Shown in pieces: positions 1 to 6,763 of a stretch of DNA of 10,003 nt. The DNA comes from Pseudomonadota bacterium (lineage in GTDB: Bacteria; Pseudomonadota; Gammaproteobacteria; Xanthomonadales; Xanthomonadaceae). Under the pieces are notes generated by a model. That model was not told the origin of the DNA. It ran no database searches and saw nothing but the letters and a program-made list of their open reading frames with translations. The DNA lies in NCBI GenBank assembly GCA_023392975.1, contig JAEWNA010000232.1:1-10003 (forward strand), written 5' to 3'. The stretch's first letter is position 1; each line of letters opens with the position of its first letter. A program made the translations under genes and the position numbers.

Positions 1-3000
1 GCCGTGGGCCACGCGCAGCAGCGGCAACAGATCGGACCAGCCGTAGGCGTCGAGCACGGCGGCATCGAGTTCGTCGTGGATCTGGCGCAGCACCGACACC
101 AGTCCCTGTTCGTGGATCACGCGCTCCTTCGCCGTCAGCGGCTCGCCGCTGCGCAGCTTCTCCAGCACGTTGTACATGCCGGTGAGGGTCAGCTCGGGAT
201 GCGCGGCTTGCTGGCGTTTGCGGTGGGTGTCGAGTTGTTCGGCGAGGTGGCGGATGCTGGATGCTTTCTCGTTCTCATACACGGGGAAAGCAAACGTCAT
301 GAAACAAGTCGTATTCGTCCATGTCGGGTCGTTGCCAACACCAAGTCTTCCGCCCGCCGTCAGGCTCCAAATCCGATGGACGATGCTTGAAAGAACGCCC
401 AACACAAAACCATCCTCAACGCAGATCGCATAGAGCTTATGATCCGGACAAAACGGTCGACCCACAAACGAAAAGACCCGATGCTTGGATGTCTCCGGCG
501 TCACAATGAGTTTTTTCAACCCAGACCAAGACTTGCGAAGCCTCCCCACAGGCTCACCAAAAATCCACCAATTCTTTCGCCGAGACTCTCGATTGTTTTG
601 ATCTCGCTCCGGTTTTACGCGATCCAGCAATCGCTGATAGAGCGACGGATACTTGCTAAGCGCCTCGTCCGCCGTACATCCGAAAAAGTCGATAACGAAG
701 CAAGATTCACCGCCCTGCATCATGTCTCTCGCATTGAAATGCGGCTTGATCACGTCGGGCAATGCAGACAAGTCAAATCCAAGTGCAACCACCTCTTCCG
801 GCAACAAACGGAACCCCTTTCCCACAAGATTCATTCCCTGAAAGCAAACCCCCTCGTTCGCGGAAAGTCTCTTGGTGCCGACGACCTTTGCGCCGATAGT
901 CAAATCAGCATGAATGATGCCGTACTGCTCTTCCAATTCGACTTCCACTTCATCGTGATCGGTTTCAGTTTCCCTGACAACACGAACCAGCCGACCACCG
1001 ACTTGACCGGAAACAGGATCGCCAGCGTGCATCACCCCTGCAAGCCCAGCCCTAGACCTCTCCGCAACCGTCATGCTGATGCGCACAGCAGCACCATCGT
1101 CGGCGTCCACCCAAGGGTGGTCTGGAATCGCGAAAGCCAGTGAAAGTCCGCTTTCTTGCGACTGAAGATTCAGCGGCACGACGCCTCTACGCTTCTCGAC
1201 GGGCTGTGTCAGATTGAGCGAGACCCGACTTCCGCGCGGCGGCTCATTGGACGCCACAAATGAATTCTCGATGACCTGCCTGTTGAATGTCTGACGAATC
1301 GAATTGGTGGAGATAAGCCCAAACCTATCGAGACGCCATCGACGTGCAAGCAGCGCAGCGTGCTGCCACCAATACATCACCAGATCGGATGTATCCGGAA
1401 CATCAGGCCACGCCCCACGGAGCGCTTCGACGTATCCGTCACCAAGCCGGAGCCGCATCCGCTTGTTGCCGATGAACGGCGGATTCCCCACCACGAAATC
1501 CGCGTCCGGCCACGCGGCCTTGCGGGGATTGACGTAGCGCTCCACCGGTTTGCGCGCGGTCTCGTCGGGAATCGGTTCGCCGGTGACGGGCGACGGCTTC
1601 ATCGTCTCGCCGTCCCAGCGCGTCACCGGCGCGCCGCGTTCGTCCGGCACCAGTTCCACGTCGTCGTAAGCCAGCACGGCGTCGCGGCACTCGATGTTGC
1701 GGAAGTCGCGGATCACCGGGATCGGCGGGCTCACGTCGCCGCGGGTGCGGAAGTGCCATTGCAGGTAGCCGATCCACAGCACCACTTCGGCGATGGCGGC
1801 GGCACGCGGGTTGAGTTCGATGCCCAGCAGGTTGTGCGGGTCCACGGTCTCGCCCGCGGCGGCGTCGGCGCGCTCGCTGCCAAGCGCGAGGCCGGTCTGG
1901 CGGTCGCCCAGTTCGTCCAGCGCGTTCAGCACTTCGCCTTCGAGGCGCTTGAGGTGCTCCAGCGTGACGTAGAGGAAGTTGCCGCTGCCGCAGGCCGGGT
2001 CGAGCACGCGCACGGTGCATAGCCGGTGATGGAAACGGCGCAACGTCTCGACCGCTTCGTCGTGGCGGTCGTCGGCATCCAGCACCATCGCGGCGCCGTA
2101 GGCATCGTTCCATTCCGCGCGCAGCGGCTCGATCACCGTCGGCAGCACCAGACGTTCGACGTAGGCGCGCGGCGTGTAGTGCGCGCCGAGCTTGTGGCGA
2201 TCCTTCGGGCTGAGCGCACGTTCCAGCAGAGTGCCGAAGATCGCCGGCTCGACGTGCCGCCAGTCCGCCTTCGCGGCCTGGATCAGCAGCGCGAGCTGCG
2301 CCTTGTCCAACGGCAGGGTGTCGGGCTGCTTGAACAGCTTGCCGTTGAAGCGCAGCACCTCGCTGGCGATGGCCGGCGAGAAGCCGCCGTGGTCCATGTC
2401 GCGCCACAGTTCGCCGAGCATGCGCATGGCGATGTCGGGCTGCTCGGCGAACTTCAGCAGCAGGTCGCGGAAGCTGTCCTGCGGCAGCAGGCGCACGTCC
2501 TCGGCGAACATGGTGAACAGGCAGCGCATGAGGAACTGGGCAACGGCCTCGGCGCCGTGGCCGGCGGCTTCGAGGCTTTTCGCCAATTCGGCCAGTTGCT
2601 CGGCGATGCCGCGGGTGACGCGGGCCGATTCGCGACTGGGGTCCAGCGACAGCGGATCGGTCCAGACCCGGCGCAGGCGTTCGCGCAGGGCGCCGTTGCG
2701 TAGGTCCGCGAGCGCGATGCGGTGACTGCGCGGGTCAGGGAATGGCGTGTAGGTGCCGCCGCTGCGCGAGAACTCGGCGTACAGCTCGATCCGATTGCCG
2801 ACATCGACCACGACCACGAACGGCGGCCGGCCTTCTTCGGCCGGCAGCGCGCGAGCGTACTGCTCCGCCTGGGTCCGGGCGCGCAGCAGCGCTTCGTCGA
2901 AGCCGCGGGTGTGGGTGGCGGCCTTCAGCTTCTTGGATTCGAGGACGAAGGCGCCGCGGCGGTAGAGATCGATGCGGCCGGCGCTGGCGCTGCCGTCGCC

Positions 3001-3183
3001 GTGCTGGATGGTGATGGGCCGCTCGAACATGTAGTCCTGCTCGGGCGTGGGATGCGGGGCGTCGACGCCGAGCAGGCGGCAGAGGTCGATCAGGAAGCTC
3101 TGCGAGGTGGAGAGTTCGGAGGCGACAACGCCGTTCCACTTGCCGATAAAGGCGTCGACGGCGTCGCGCGTGATCTCGTCCAT
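1..3183 (-). CDS. MmeI-like single-chain restriction-modification enzyme (type IIL/IIG), C-terminus cut by window edge
   Basis: Open without a stop from ATG (3183-3181) to base 1, giving 1061 codons; the C-terminus lies outside. The protein should cut DNA and methylate adenine N6 in one polypeptide, protecting host sites and cleaving foreign DNA. Seen: an N-terminal nuclease motif D72-X9-E82-S-K84, the same spacing as the D-X9-ExK motif of MmeI; an all-helical linker (about 170-380); SAM-binding motif I DPACGSGNF (395-403); an acidic motif in LLGIELNPRAAAIAEVV; catalytic motif IV NPPF (567-570) followed by IGNKRMR; SDLVMYWW; then a long target-recognition region. The end (LTLTGMYNVLEKLRSGEPLT, HEQGLVSVLRQIHDELDAAV) matches the family's C-terminal helical part. 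An in-frame TAA nine codons upstream and an SD sequence fix the start. The family assignment is from recalled motifs. Automated annotation may call it only a class I SAM-dependent DNA methyltransferase. No partner gene is needed or seen. Confidence 0.9.
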   Translation of the reverse strand, partial: MDEITRDAVDAFIGKWNGVVASELSTSQSFLIDLCRLLGVDAPHPTPEQDYMFERPITIQHGDGSASAGRIDLYRRGAFVLESKKLKAATHTRGFDEALLRARTQAEQYARALPAEEGRPPFVVVVDVGNRIELYAEFSRSGGTYTPFPDPRSHRIALADLRNGALRERLRRVWTDPLSLDPSRESARVTRGIAEQLAELAKSLEAAGHGAEAVAQFLMRCLFTMFAEDVRLLPQDSFRDLLLKFAEQPDIAMRMLGELWRDMDHGGFSPAIASEVLRFNGKLFKQPDTLPLDKAQLALLIQAAKADWRHVEPAIFGTLLERALSPKDRHKLGAHYTPRAYVERLVLPTVIEPLRAEWNDAYGAAMVLDADDRHDEAVETLRRFHHRLCTVRVLDPACGSGNFLYVTLEHLKRLEGEVLNALDELGDRQTGLALGSERADAAAGETVDPHNLLGIELNPRAAAIAEVVLWIGYLQWHFRTRGDVSPPIPVIRDFRNIECRDAVLAYDDVELVPDERGAPVTRWDGETMKPSPVTGEPIPDETARKPVERYVNPRKAAWPDADFVVGNPPFIGNKRMRLRLGDGYVEALRGAWPDVPDTSDLVMYWWQHAALLARRWRLDRFGLISTNSIRQTFNRQVIENSFVASNEPPRGSRVSLNLTQPVEKRRGVVPLNLQSQESGLSLAFAIPDHPWVDADDGAAVRISMTVAERSRAGLAGVMHAGDPVSGQVGGRLVRVVRETETDHDEVEVELEEQYGIIHADLTIGAKVVGTKRLSANEGVCFQGMNLVGKGFRLLPEEVVALGFDLSALPDVIKPHFNARDMMQGGESCFVIDFFGCTADEALSKYPSLYQRLLDRVKPERDQNNRESRRKNWWIFGEPVGRLRKSWSGLKKLIVTPETSKHRVFSFVGRPFCPDHKLYAICVEDGFVLGVLSSIVHRIWSLTAGGRLGVGNDPTWTNTTCFMTFAFPVYENEKASSIRHLAEQLDTHRKRQQAAHPELTLTGMYNVLEKLRSGEPLTAKERVIHEQGLVSVLRQIHDELDAAVLDAYGWSDLLPLLRVAHG
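268..1480 (-). other. Low-GC module inside the restriction-modification gene (motif IV to end of target-recognition region)
   Basis: Hand counts of 60-base lines give 57% G+C (301-360), 50% (541-600), 52% (601-660) and 45% (901-960), against 67% at 2461-2520 in the same gene. Codons here include many A/T-ending ones (GAT, TTG, GTT, CTT, AAT), which are rare in the flanks. The reading frame is unbroken across both edges. The segment covers about residues 569-972, from just after NPPF to the TFAFPVYENE motif. By family knowledge this includes the last methyltransferase motifs and the target-recognition domain. I infer replacement by recombination with a homologue from a lower-GC host. Edges are approximate to some tens of bases. 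Confidence 0.75.
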
Positions 3184-3188
3184 GCGGG

Positions 3189-3196
3189 CTCCCCTT
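3189..3196 (-). promoter_or_regulatory. Ribosome binding site of the restriction-modification gene
   Basis: On the minus strand AAGGGGAG lies five bases before ATG 3183. With the in-frame TAA at 3213-3211 and no other start codon between them, it settles the start. Confidence 0.7.
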
Positions 3197-3207
3197 GTGC
3201 TGCGGGC

Positions 3208-3213
3208 ATCTTA
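3208..3213 (-). promoter_or_regulatory. Possible -10 element (TAAGAT) of the restriction-modification gene
   Basis: TAAGAT on the minus strand sits 24 bases before the start codon and matches TATAAT at four of six bases. No acceptable -35 is found at 16-18 bases spacing. The same hexamer precedes the lipocalin gene at 5526. Weak evidence only. Confidence 0.3.
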
Positions 3214-3236
3214 CCGGAGGGGGCGAGGCGGGCACG

Positions 3237-3272
3237 GCTGTCCGCCCTGTCGGATGGGACAGGGCGGACAGC
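3237..3272. repeat. Perfect 15-bp inverted repeat (hairpin), 6-base loop
   Basis: The left arm 3237-3251 (GCTGTCCGCCCTGTC) and right arm 3258-3272 are exact reverse complements around the loop GGATGG. There is no T-run on either side, so it is a poor intrinsic terminator. It lies about 25 bases upstream of the putative TAAGAT -10 of the restriction-modification gene. It could be a dispersed palindromic repeat, an operator-like site or an insertion remnant; the sequence alone does not decide. Confidence 0.8.
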
Positions 3273-3309
3273 AGATCCCTCCACCCGCTGCGCGGGTGTT
3301 CGGGATGAC
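3271..3309. repeat. Palindromic repeat of the TCCC...GGGATGAC family, copy 1
   Basis: An outer stem ATCCC (3275-3279)/GGGAT (3302-3306) encloses an inner 7-bp stem CACCCGC (3282-3288)/GCGGGTG (3292-3298). It shares the GCAG-TCCCT...CGGGATGAC layout with the copy at 3813-3842. It abuts the 15-bp hairpin. Confidence 0.6.
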
Positions 3310-3375
3310 AAGTCGAGGGGGACGGGCCATGCCTTCGGCGCTTGCACAGGGGACGAGAGGTTCTGCACCGCGATC

Positions 3376-3444
3376 GTCGCGACTCCCGTCGCTCCCACAT
3401 GGGGGACCTGCCGCAACGGTGGTCGCGCCTTCCGGCGCTCCTAC
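3376..3444 (+). repeat. REP-like pair in 46-bp register (isolated copy)
   Basis: Two related hairpin units start at 3376 (GTCGCGAC, TCCC, GTCGC, TCCCAC) and 3422 (GTCGCGCC, TTCC, GGCGC, TCCTAC). They are 46 bases apart with a 23-base spacer. Each forms a 5-bp stem with a 4-base loop, GCGAC/GTCGC in the first and GCGCC/GGCGC in the second. On the minus strand the second unit begins GTAGGAGCGCC and resembles the GTAGGAGCG...CGCGAC type of REP element recalled from pseudomonads and xanthomonads. Confidence 0.75.
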
Positions 3445-3554
3445 GGGATGGGCCGAGCCGCACCCTGCGCAATGGCGAGGCTCATTCGTATCCGCAGGGC
3501 ATCGGGAGGCTCGACGGATGCCGAGACAGACCTTGACCCTATCCCTACCCAACC

Positions 3555-3570
3555 CTCCCCTTGAAGGGAG
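3555..3570. repeat. Short CTCCC/GGGAG hairpin
   Basis: CTCCC (3555-3559) and GGGAG (3566-3570) pair around a 6-base loop. It resembles a common intergenic palindrome in high-GC proteobacteria and has no visible role here. Confidence 0.35.
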
Positions 3571-3608
3571 CGCTTCGATGCCGGGGCTTCGTGCAGGTAC
3601 GGGCGGGC

Positions 3609-3776
3609 GATGGCGCTTGCGGGGGCAGGCGTGCGCCCGCGCGGGACAGCGTTGCCGGTTTGAGGGGCATCGATGGCGGTGAAAGGGCCGACGTTGCGCC
3701 TTGGACCGGCAGCGTTGCGCCAAAAAGGGGCACGGATGCGGGTTGGAGGGTCAACGCTGCGCCTCGAAGGGGCAAA
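3609..3776. repeat. 21-bp degenerate tandem repeat (about 8 units)
   Basis: Units start at 3609, 3630, 3651, 3672, 3693, 3714, 3735 and 3756, all exactly 21 bases apart. Most begin GTTG, GATG or GCTG, continue with a GCGCC-like core, and end in a GGGGCA-like block; the clearest are 3693, 3714 and 3756. The period is a multiple of three, so both strands stay open and translate as heptads (for example KGPTLRL, GPAALRQ, KGARMRV on plus). I see no start signal or domain and regard it as a minisatellite, not a gene. The first two units are weak. Confidence 0.65.
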
Positions 3777-3782
3777 GCTGGG

Positions 3783-3804
3783 TCCCGGCCTGCGCCGGGA
3801 TGAC
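3783..3804. repeat. Palindromic repeat TCCCGGC...GCCGGGATGAC, copy 2
   Basis: A perfect 7-bp stem TCCCGGC (3783-3789)/GCCGGGA (3794-3800), loop CTGC, followed by TGACA. It is of the same type as the neighbouring GGGATGAC repeats and follows the last 21-bp unit directly. Confidence 0.6.
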
Positions 3805-3812
3805 AGGGGAAA

Positions 3813-3842
3813 GCAGGTCCCTCGCCGTTGGCTCGGGATGAC
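3813..3842. repeat. Palindromic repeat TCCC...GGGATGAC family, copy 3
   Basis: GCAGGTCCCTCG at the left and CTCGGGATGAC at the right give a short stem (TCCC/GGGA) and the same border words as copy 1. Confidence 0.5.
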
Positions 3843-3864
3843 GGGTTTGGGGGCGCGGTGGTGT

Positions 3865-4025
3865 GTCGCGACTGTCGTCGCTCCCACGAGGGGGCCTTGC
3901 CGCGGCGATGGTCGCGCCTACCGGCGTTTCTACGGGAGAGGTCTACCTTCGCGGTCGTCGCGACTCCCGTCGCTCCCACGGGTGAGTCTTGCCACGGCGG
4001 TGGTCGCGCCTCCCGGCGCTCCTGC
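3865..4025 (+). repeat. REP-like array, four units in exact 46-bp register
   Basis: Units start at 3865, 3911, 3957 and 4003, all 46 bases apart. They alternate between an X type (GTCGCGAC...GTCGCTCCCAC; 3865, 3957) and a Y type (GTCGCGCC...GGCGC or GGCGT, then TCCTGC or TTCTAC; 3911, 4003). The basic element is therefore a 92-bp XY composite, present 2 times here and once at 3376. Spacers are always 23 bases and mutually similar (GAGGGGGCCTTGCC-like). Stems are 5 bp with 4-base loops. A degenerate continuation is visible to about 4060. On the minus strand the units read as GTAGGAGCG/TGGGAGCG-type REPs. Spacers are not unique, so this is not CRISPR. Confidence 0.8.
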
Positions 4026-4151
4026 GAGGAAGGTCTTGTCGCGATGGCGGTCGCTGCGGCACGGGCGCGGGCACGCAAGCGCGTGCGGGCACATCGGCGT
4101 GGGCGTGGGCGCGGGCACCCGCGCACGGGCGAGCGCATGGCGCCGGGCAGG

Positions 4152-4157
4152 TAAACT
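4152..4157 (+). promoter_or_regulatory. Possible -10 element (TAAACT) of the antiporter gene
   Basis: TAAACT (four of six matches) lies in GGTAAACTTGCC, 37 bases before ATG 4195. No clear -35 is seen. Flanking CCGGGCA/TGCCGGG makes a near-palindrome around it. Confidence 0.3.
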
Positions 4158-4194
4158 TGCCGGGTTGCGCCTGCCGTGGGCGCGGGGGAAACCG

Positions 4195-5442
<1,248 letters not shown>

Positions 5443-5525
5443 TCTCGCCTGTCTGGCACGCGATCGGAACGGCCGCCGGGACCGCCACGGGGCCACGCGC
5501 CACCGGACCGCGGGCCGCCATGCGC

Positions 5526-5531
5526 TAAGAT
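5526..5531 (+). promoter_or_regulatory. Possible -10 element (TAAGAT) of the lipocalin gene
   Basis: TAAGAT in GCTAAGATCGAC lies 36 bases before the start codon. It matches TATAAT at four of six bases and has no convincing -35. It is the same hexamer as the one before the restriction-modification gene. Confidence 0.35.
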
Positions 5532-5567
5532 CGACCCGCCGCGCCGCCGCGGCGCCGGGAGGACGCC

Positions 5568-6122
5568 ATGGGACGCTTCGGTCGTGCGGTCGTGCTCCTC
5601 CTCGGCACCTGGCTGTCCCTGTCGACCACCGCGCAGGCGGCCGATCCCGCCGAGGTCACCTCGGTCGACACCCTGGACATCACCCGTTACGCCGGCGAGT
5701 GGCACGAGATCGCCCGGCTGCCGATGTTCTTCCAGCGCAAGTGCACCGGCGAGGTGATCGCGCAGTACACCCTCCGCGACGACGACCTGGTCGGCGTGTC
5801 CAACCGCTGCGCGACCGCGGACGGCGAGGTCCTGGAAGCCGACGGCGTGGCCCGCCGCGACCCCGACCATCCCGGCCGGCTGGAGGTGCGGTTCGCGCCG
5901 GACTGGCTGTCGTGGCTGCCGCTGACCTGGGCCGACTACTGGGTGATCGCGCTGGACCCGGACTACCAGTGGGCGATGGTCGGCGAGCCGGGGCGGGACT
6001 ACCTGTGGATCCTGTCGCGCACGCCGGAGATGGAGCGCGCGCGCTTCGACGCGCTCAAGGCGCAGGCCGAGGCCATGGGCTACGACCTGGAATCGCTGGT
6101 GGTCAGCGGCCCCGTCCGCTGA
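5568..6122 (+). CDS. Secreted bacterial lipocalin (Blc-like)
   Basis: A 184-residue precursor. Residues 1-24 form a signal peptide (basic start, VVLLLGTWLSLS core, likely cut at AQA-AD). There is no lipobox cysteine, so unlike E. coli Blc it is probably soluble in the periplasm. The lipocalin signature is clear: YAGEWHEIARLP (41-52) with the conserved G-x-W, YWVIALDPDYQWAMVGEP in the later strands, and LWILSRTPEM near the end. C59 and C81 are placed to form a disulfide, as in other bacterial lipocalins. The family binds lipids such as fatty acids or lysophospholipids and is tied to envelope stress; the ligand here is unknown. GGGAGGA at 5557-5563, four bases before ATG, supports the start. 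Confidence 0.9.
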   Translation: MGRFGRAVVLLLGTWLSLSTTAQAADPAEVTSVDTLDITRYAGEWHEIARLPMFFQRKCTGEVIAQYTLRDDDLVGVSNRCATADGEVLEADGVARRDPDHPGRLEVRFAPDWLSWLPLTWADYWVIALDPDYQWAMVGEPGRDYLWILSRTPEMERARFDALKAQAEAMGYDLESLVVSGPVR

Positions 6123-6169
6123 ACCCCGCCCGAACCTACCGGGGCGTACGGTCCGCCGTCCGGTCGCGC

Positions 6170-6175
6170 TAGTAT
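6170..6175 (+). promoter_or_regulatory. Possible -10 element (TAGTAT) of the LEA-like lipoprotein gene
   Basis: TAGTAT in GCGCTAGTATTGCC, 28 bases before ATG 6204, matches TATAAT at four of six bases. The -35 position (TACGGT) is poor. If used, transcription would begin near 6182, which favours the ATG at 6204 over the GTG at 6192. Confidence 0.35.
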
Positions 6176-6203
6176 TGCCGCAGGTCCTGTCGTGGAGCGT
6201 GCG

Positions 6204-6689
6204 ATGCAGCGTTGGATGGTTCGGGCGATGGCCGTGGCCTTCGCCGTGGTGGTCCTCTCCGTCACGGGTTGCGCCTCCGGCCCCGTGCGCCGGGTCTCCG
6301 AGCCCTCCGCCAGCATCCAGCAGCTCGCCGTGGGCGCCGATGGCCGCTGGACGGTCGAACTGCGCCTGCAGAACTACAGCAACGTGCCGATGCGGTTCGA
6401 CCGGGTCGCCCTGACCCTGCGCACCGCCGACGAGGCCGCCGGCGACCTCCGCGCCGAGCCGGCGCTCACCGTCGGGCCGGAGTCCGCCGACACCATCGTG
6501 ATCGCCCTGACGCCGCAGGCCGGGGCGCGGATCGCCGTCGCCAGTGCGCTGGCCGATCGCCGCAACCTCGACTACGTCCTCGAAGGCACGCTCAGCGCCG
6601 GCGCCAAGGACAAGAAGGCCCGCGACTACACGCTGCGCCGCAACAGCGCCCTCAGCCCCGTCCCGGGGCTGCCGGGCACCTTGCGCTGA
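6204..6689 (+). CDS. Small LEA14-like lipoprotein
   Basis: 161 residues. A lipoprotein signal peptide (AMAVAFAVVVLSVTG) ends at lipobox cysteine C23, so the mature protein should be lipid-anchored in the envelope. The rest is one small beta-rich domain: ISIQQL-like opening (SASIQQLAVG), WTVELRLQNYSNVPMRFDRV, then a second pair of strands ending in RDYTLRRNSALSPVPGLPG. The 'LQNYSNVPMRFDRVALTL' pattern resembles the LEA14/WHy (water stress and hypersensitive response) fold. This is recognised by pattern only, and the biological role is unknown; a desiccation role is not shown. I chose ATG 6204 because GGAG (6194-6197) is six bases upstream; the in-frame GTG at 6192 would add four residues with a poorer site. 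A gap of 74 bases follows. Confidence 0.75.
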   Translation: MQRWMVRAMAVAFAVVVLSVTGCASGPVRRVSEPSASIQQLAVGADGRWTVELRLQNYSNVPMRFDRVALTLRTADEAAGDLRAEPALTVGPESADTIVIALTPQAGARIAVASALADRRNLDYVLEGTLSAGAKDKKARDYTLRRNSALSPVPGLPGTLR

Positions 6690-6763
6690 CGCCGATCCCT
6701 CCGGCCGACGGCGGTCCTGCCGCCTTCACGCCCTCCCTTTCCCCACATCTCCTGCCGCTCGCC

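Larger units (their letters stand above)
3184..4194. other. Gene-free, repeat-dense intergenic island between divergent genes
   Basis: About 1 kb separates the divergent restriction-modification and antiporter genes. Open frames across it translate to Arg/Pro/Gly-rich or heptad-like low-complexity sequence with no recognisable domain or ribosome binding site, so I call no gene. It contains several short palindromes, a 21-bp tandem repeat and a 46-bp-register REP-like array, listed separately. The stretch 3446-3550 holds nothing I recognise. The last ~100 bases before the antiporter are low-complexity GGGC/GCAC-rich sequence. Confidence 0.7.

Noticed and set aside
439..2703. Several plus-strand open frames of 200 or so codons over the restriction-modification gene
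   Set aside because: They are antisense to a continuous, motif-rich minus-strand gene and show no domain or start signal.
1..3183. BREX PglX methyltransferase as an alternative identity
   Set aside because: The D-X9-ExK nuclease motif at the N-terminus and the MmeI-type C-terminal motifs fit type IIL enzymes; no BREX partner gene is visible in the window.
1..3183. Frameshift at the composition change inside the restriction-modification gene
   Set aside because: Codon phase was checked at residues 72, 82, 395, 567 and 962 and at tryptophans near 565-570 and 1113; it is continuous throughout.
3865..4060. CRISPR array
   Set aside because: The 23-base spacers are similar to each other, repeats are short hairpins of two alternating types, and no cas gene is nearby.
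3673..4194. Long N-terminal extension of the antiporter frame (open from 3673)
   Set aside because: It translates the 21-bp and 46-bp repeats into Arg/Gly-rich low-complexity sequence, whereas ATG 4195 has a good ribosome binding site and begins with the first membrane helix.
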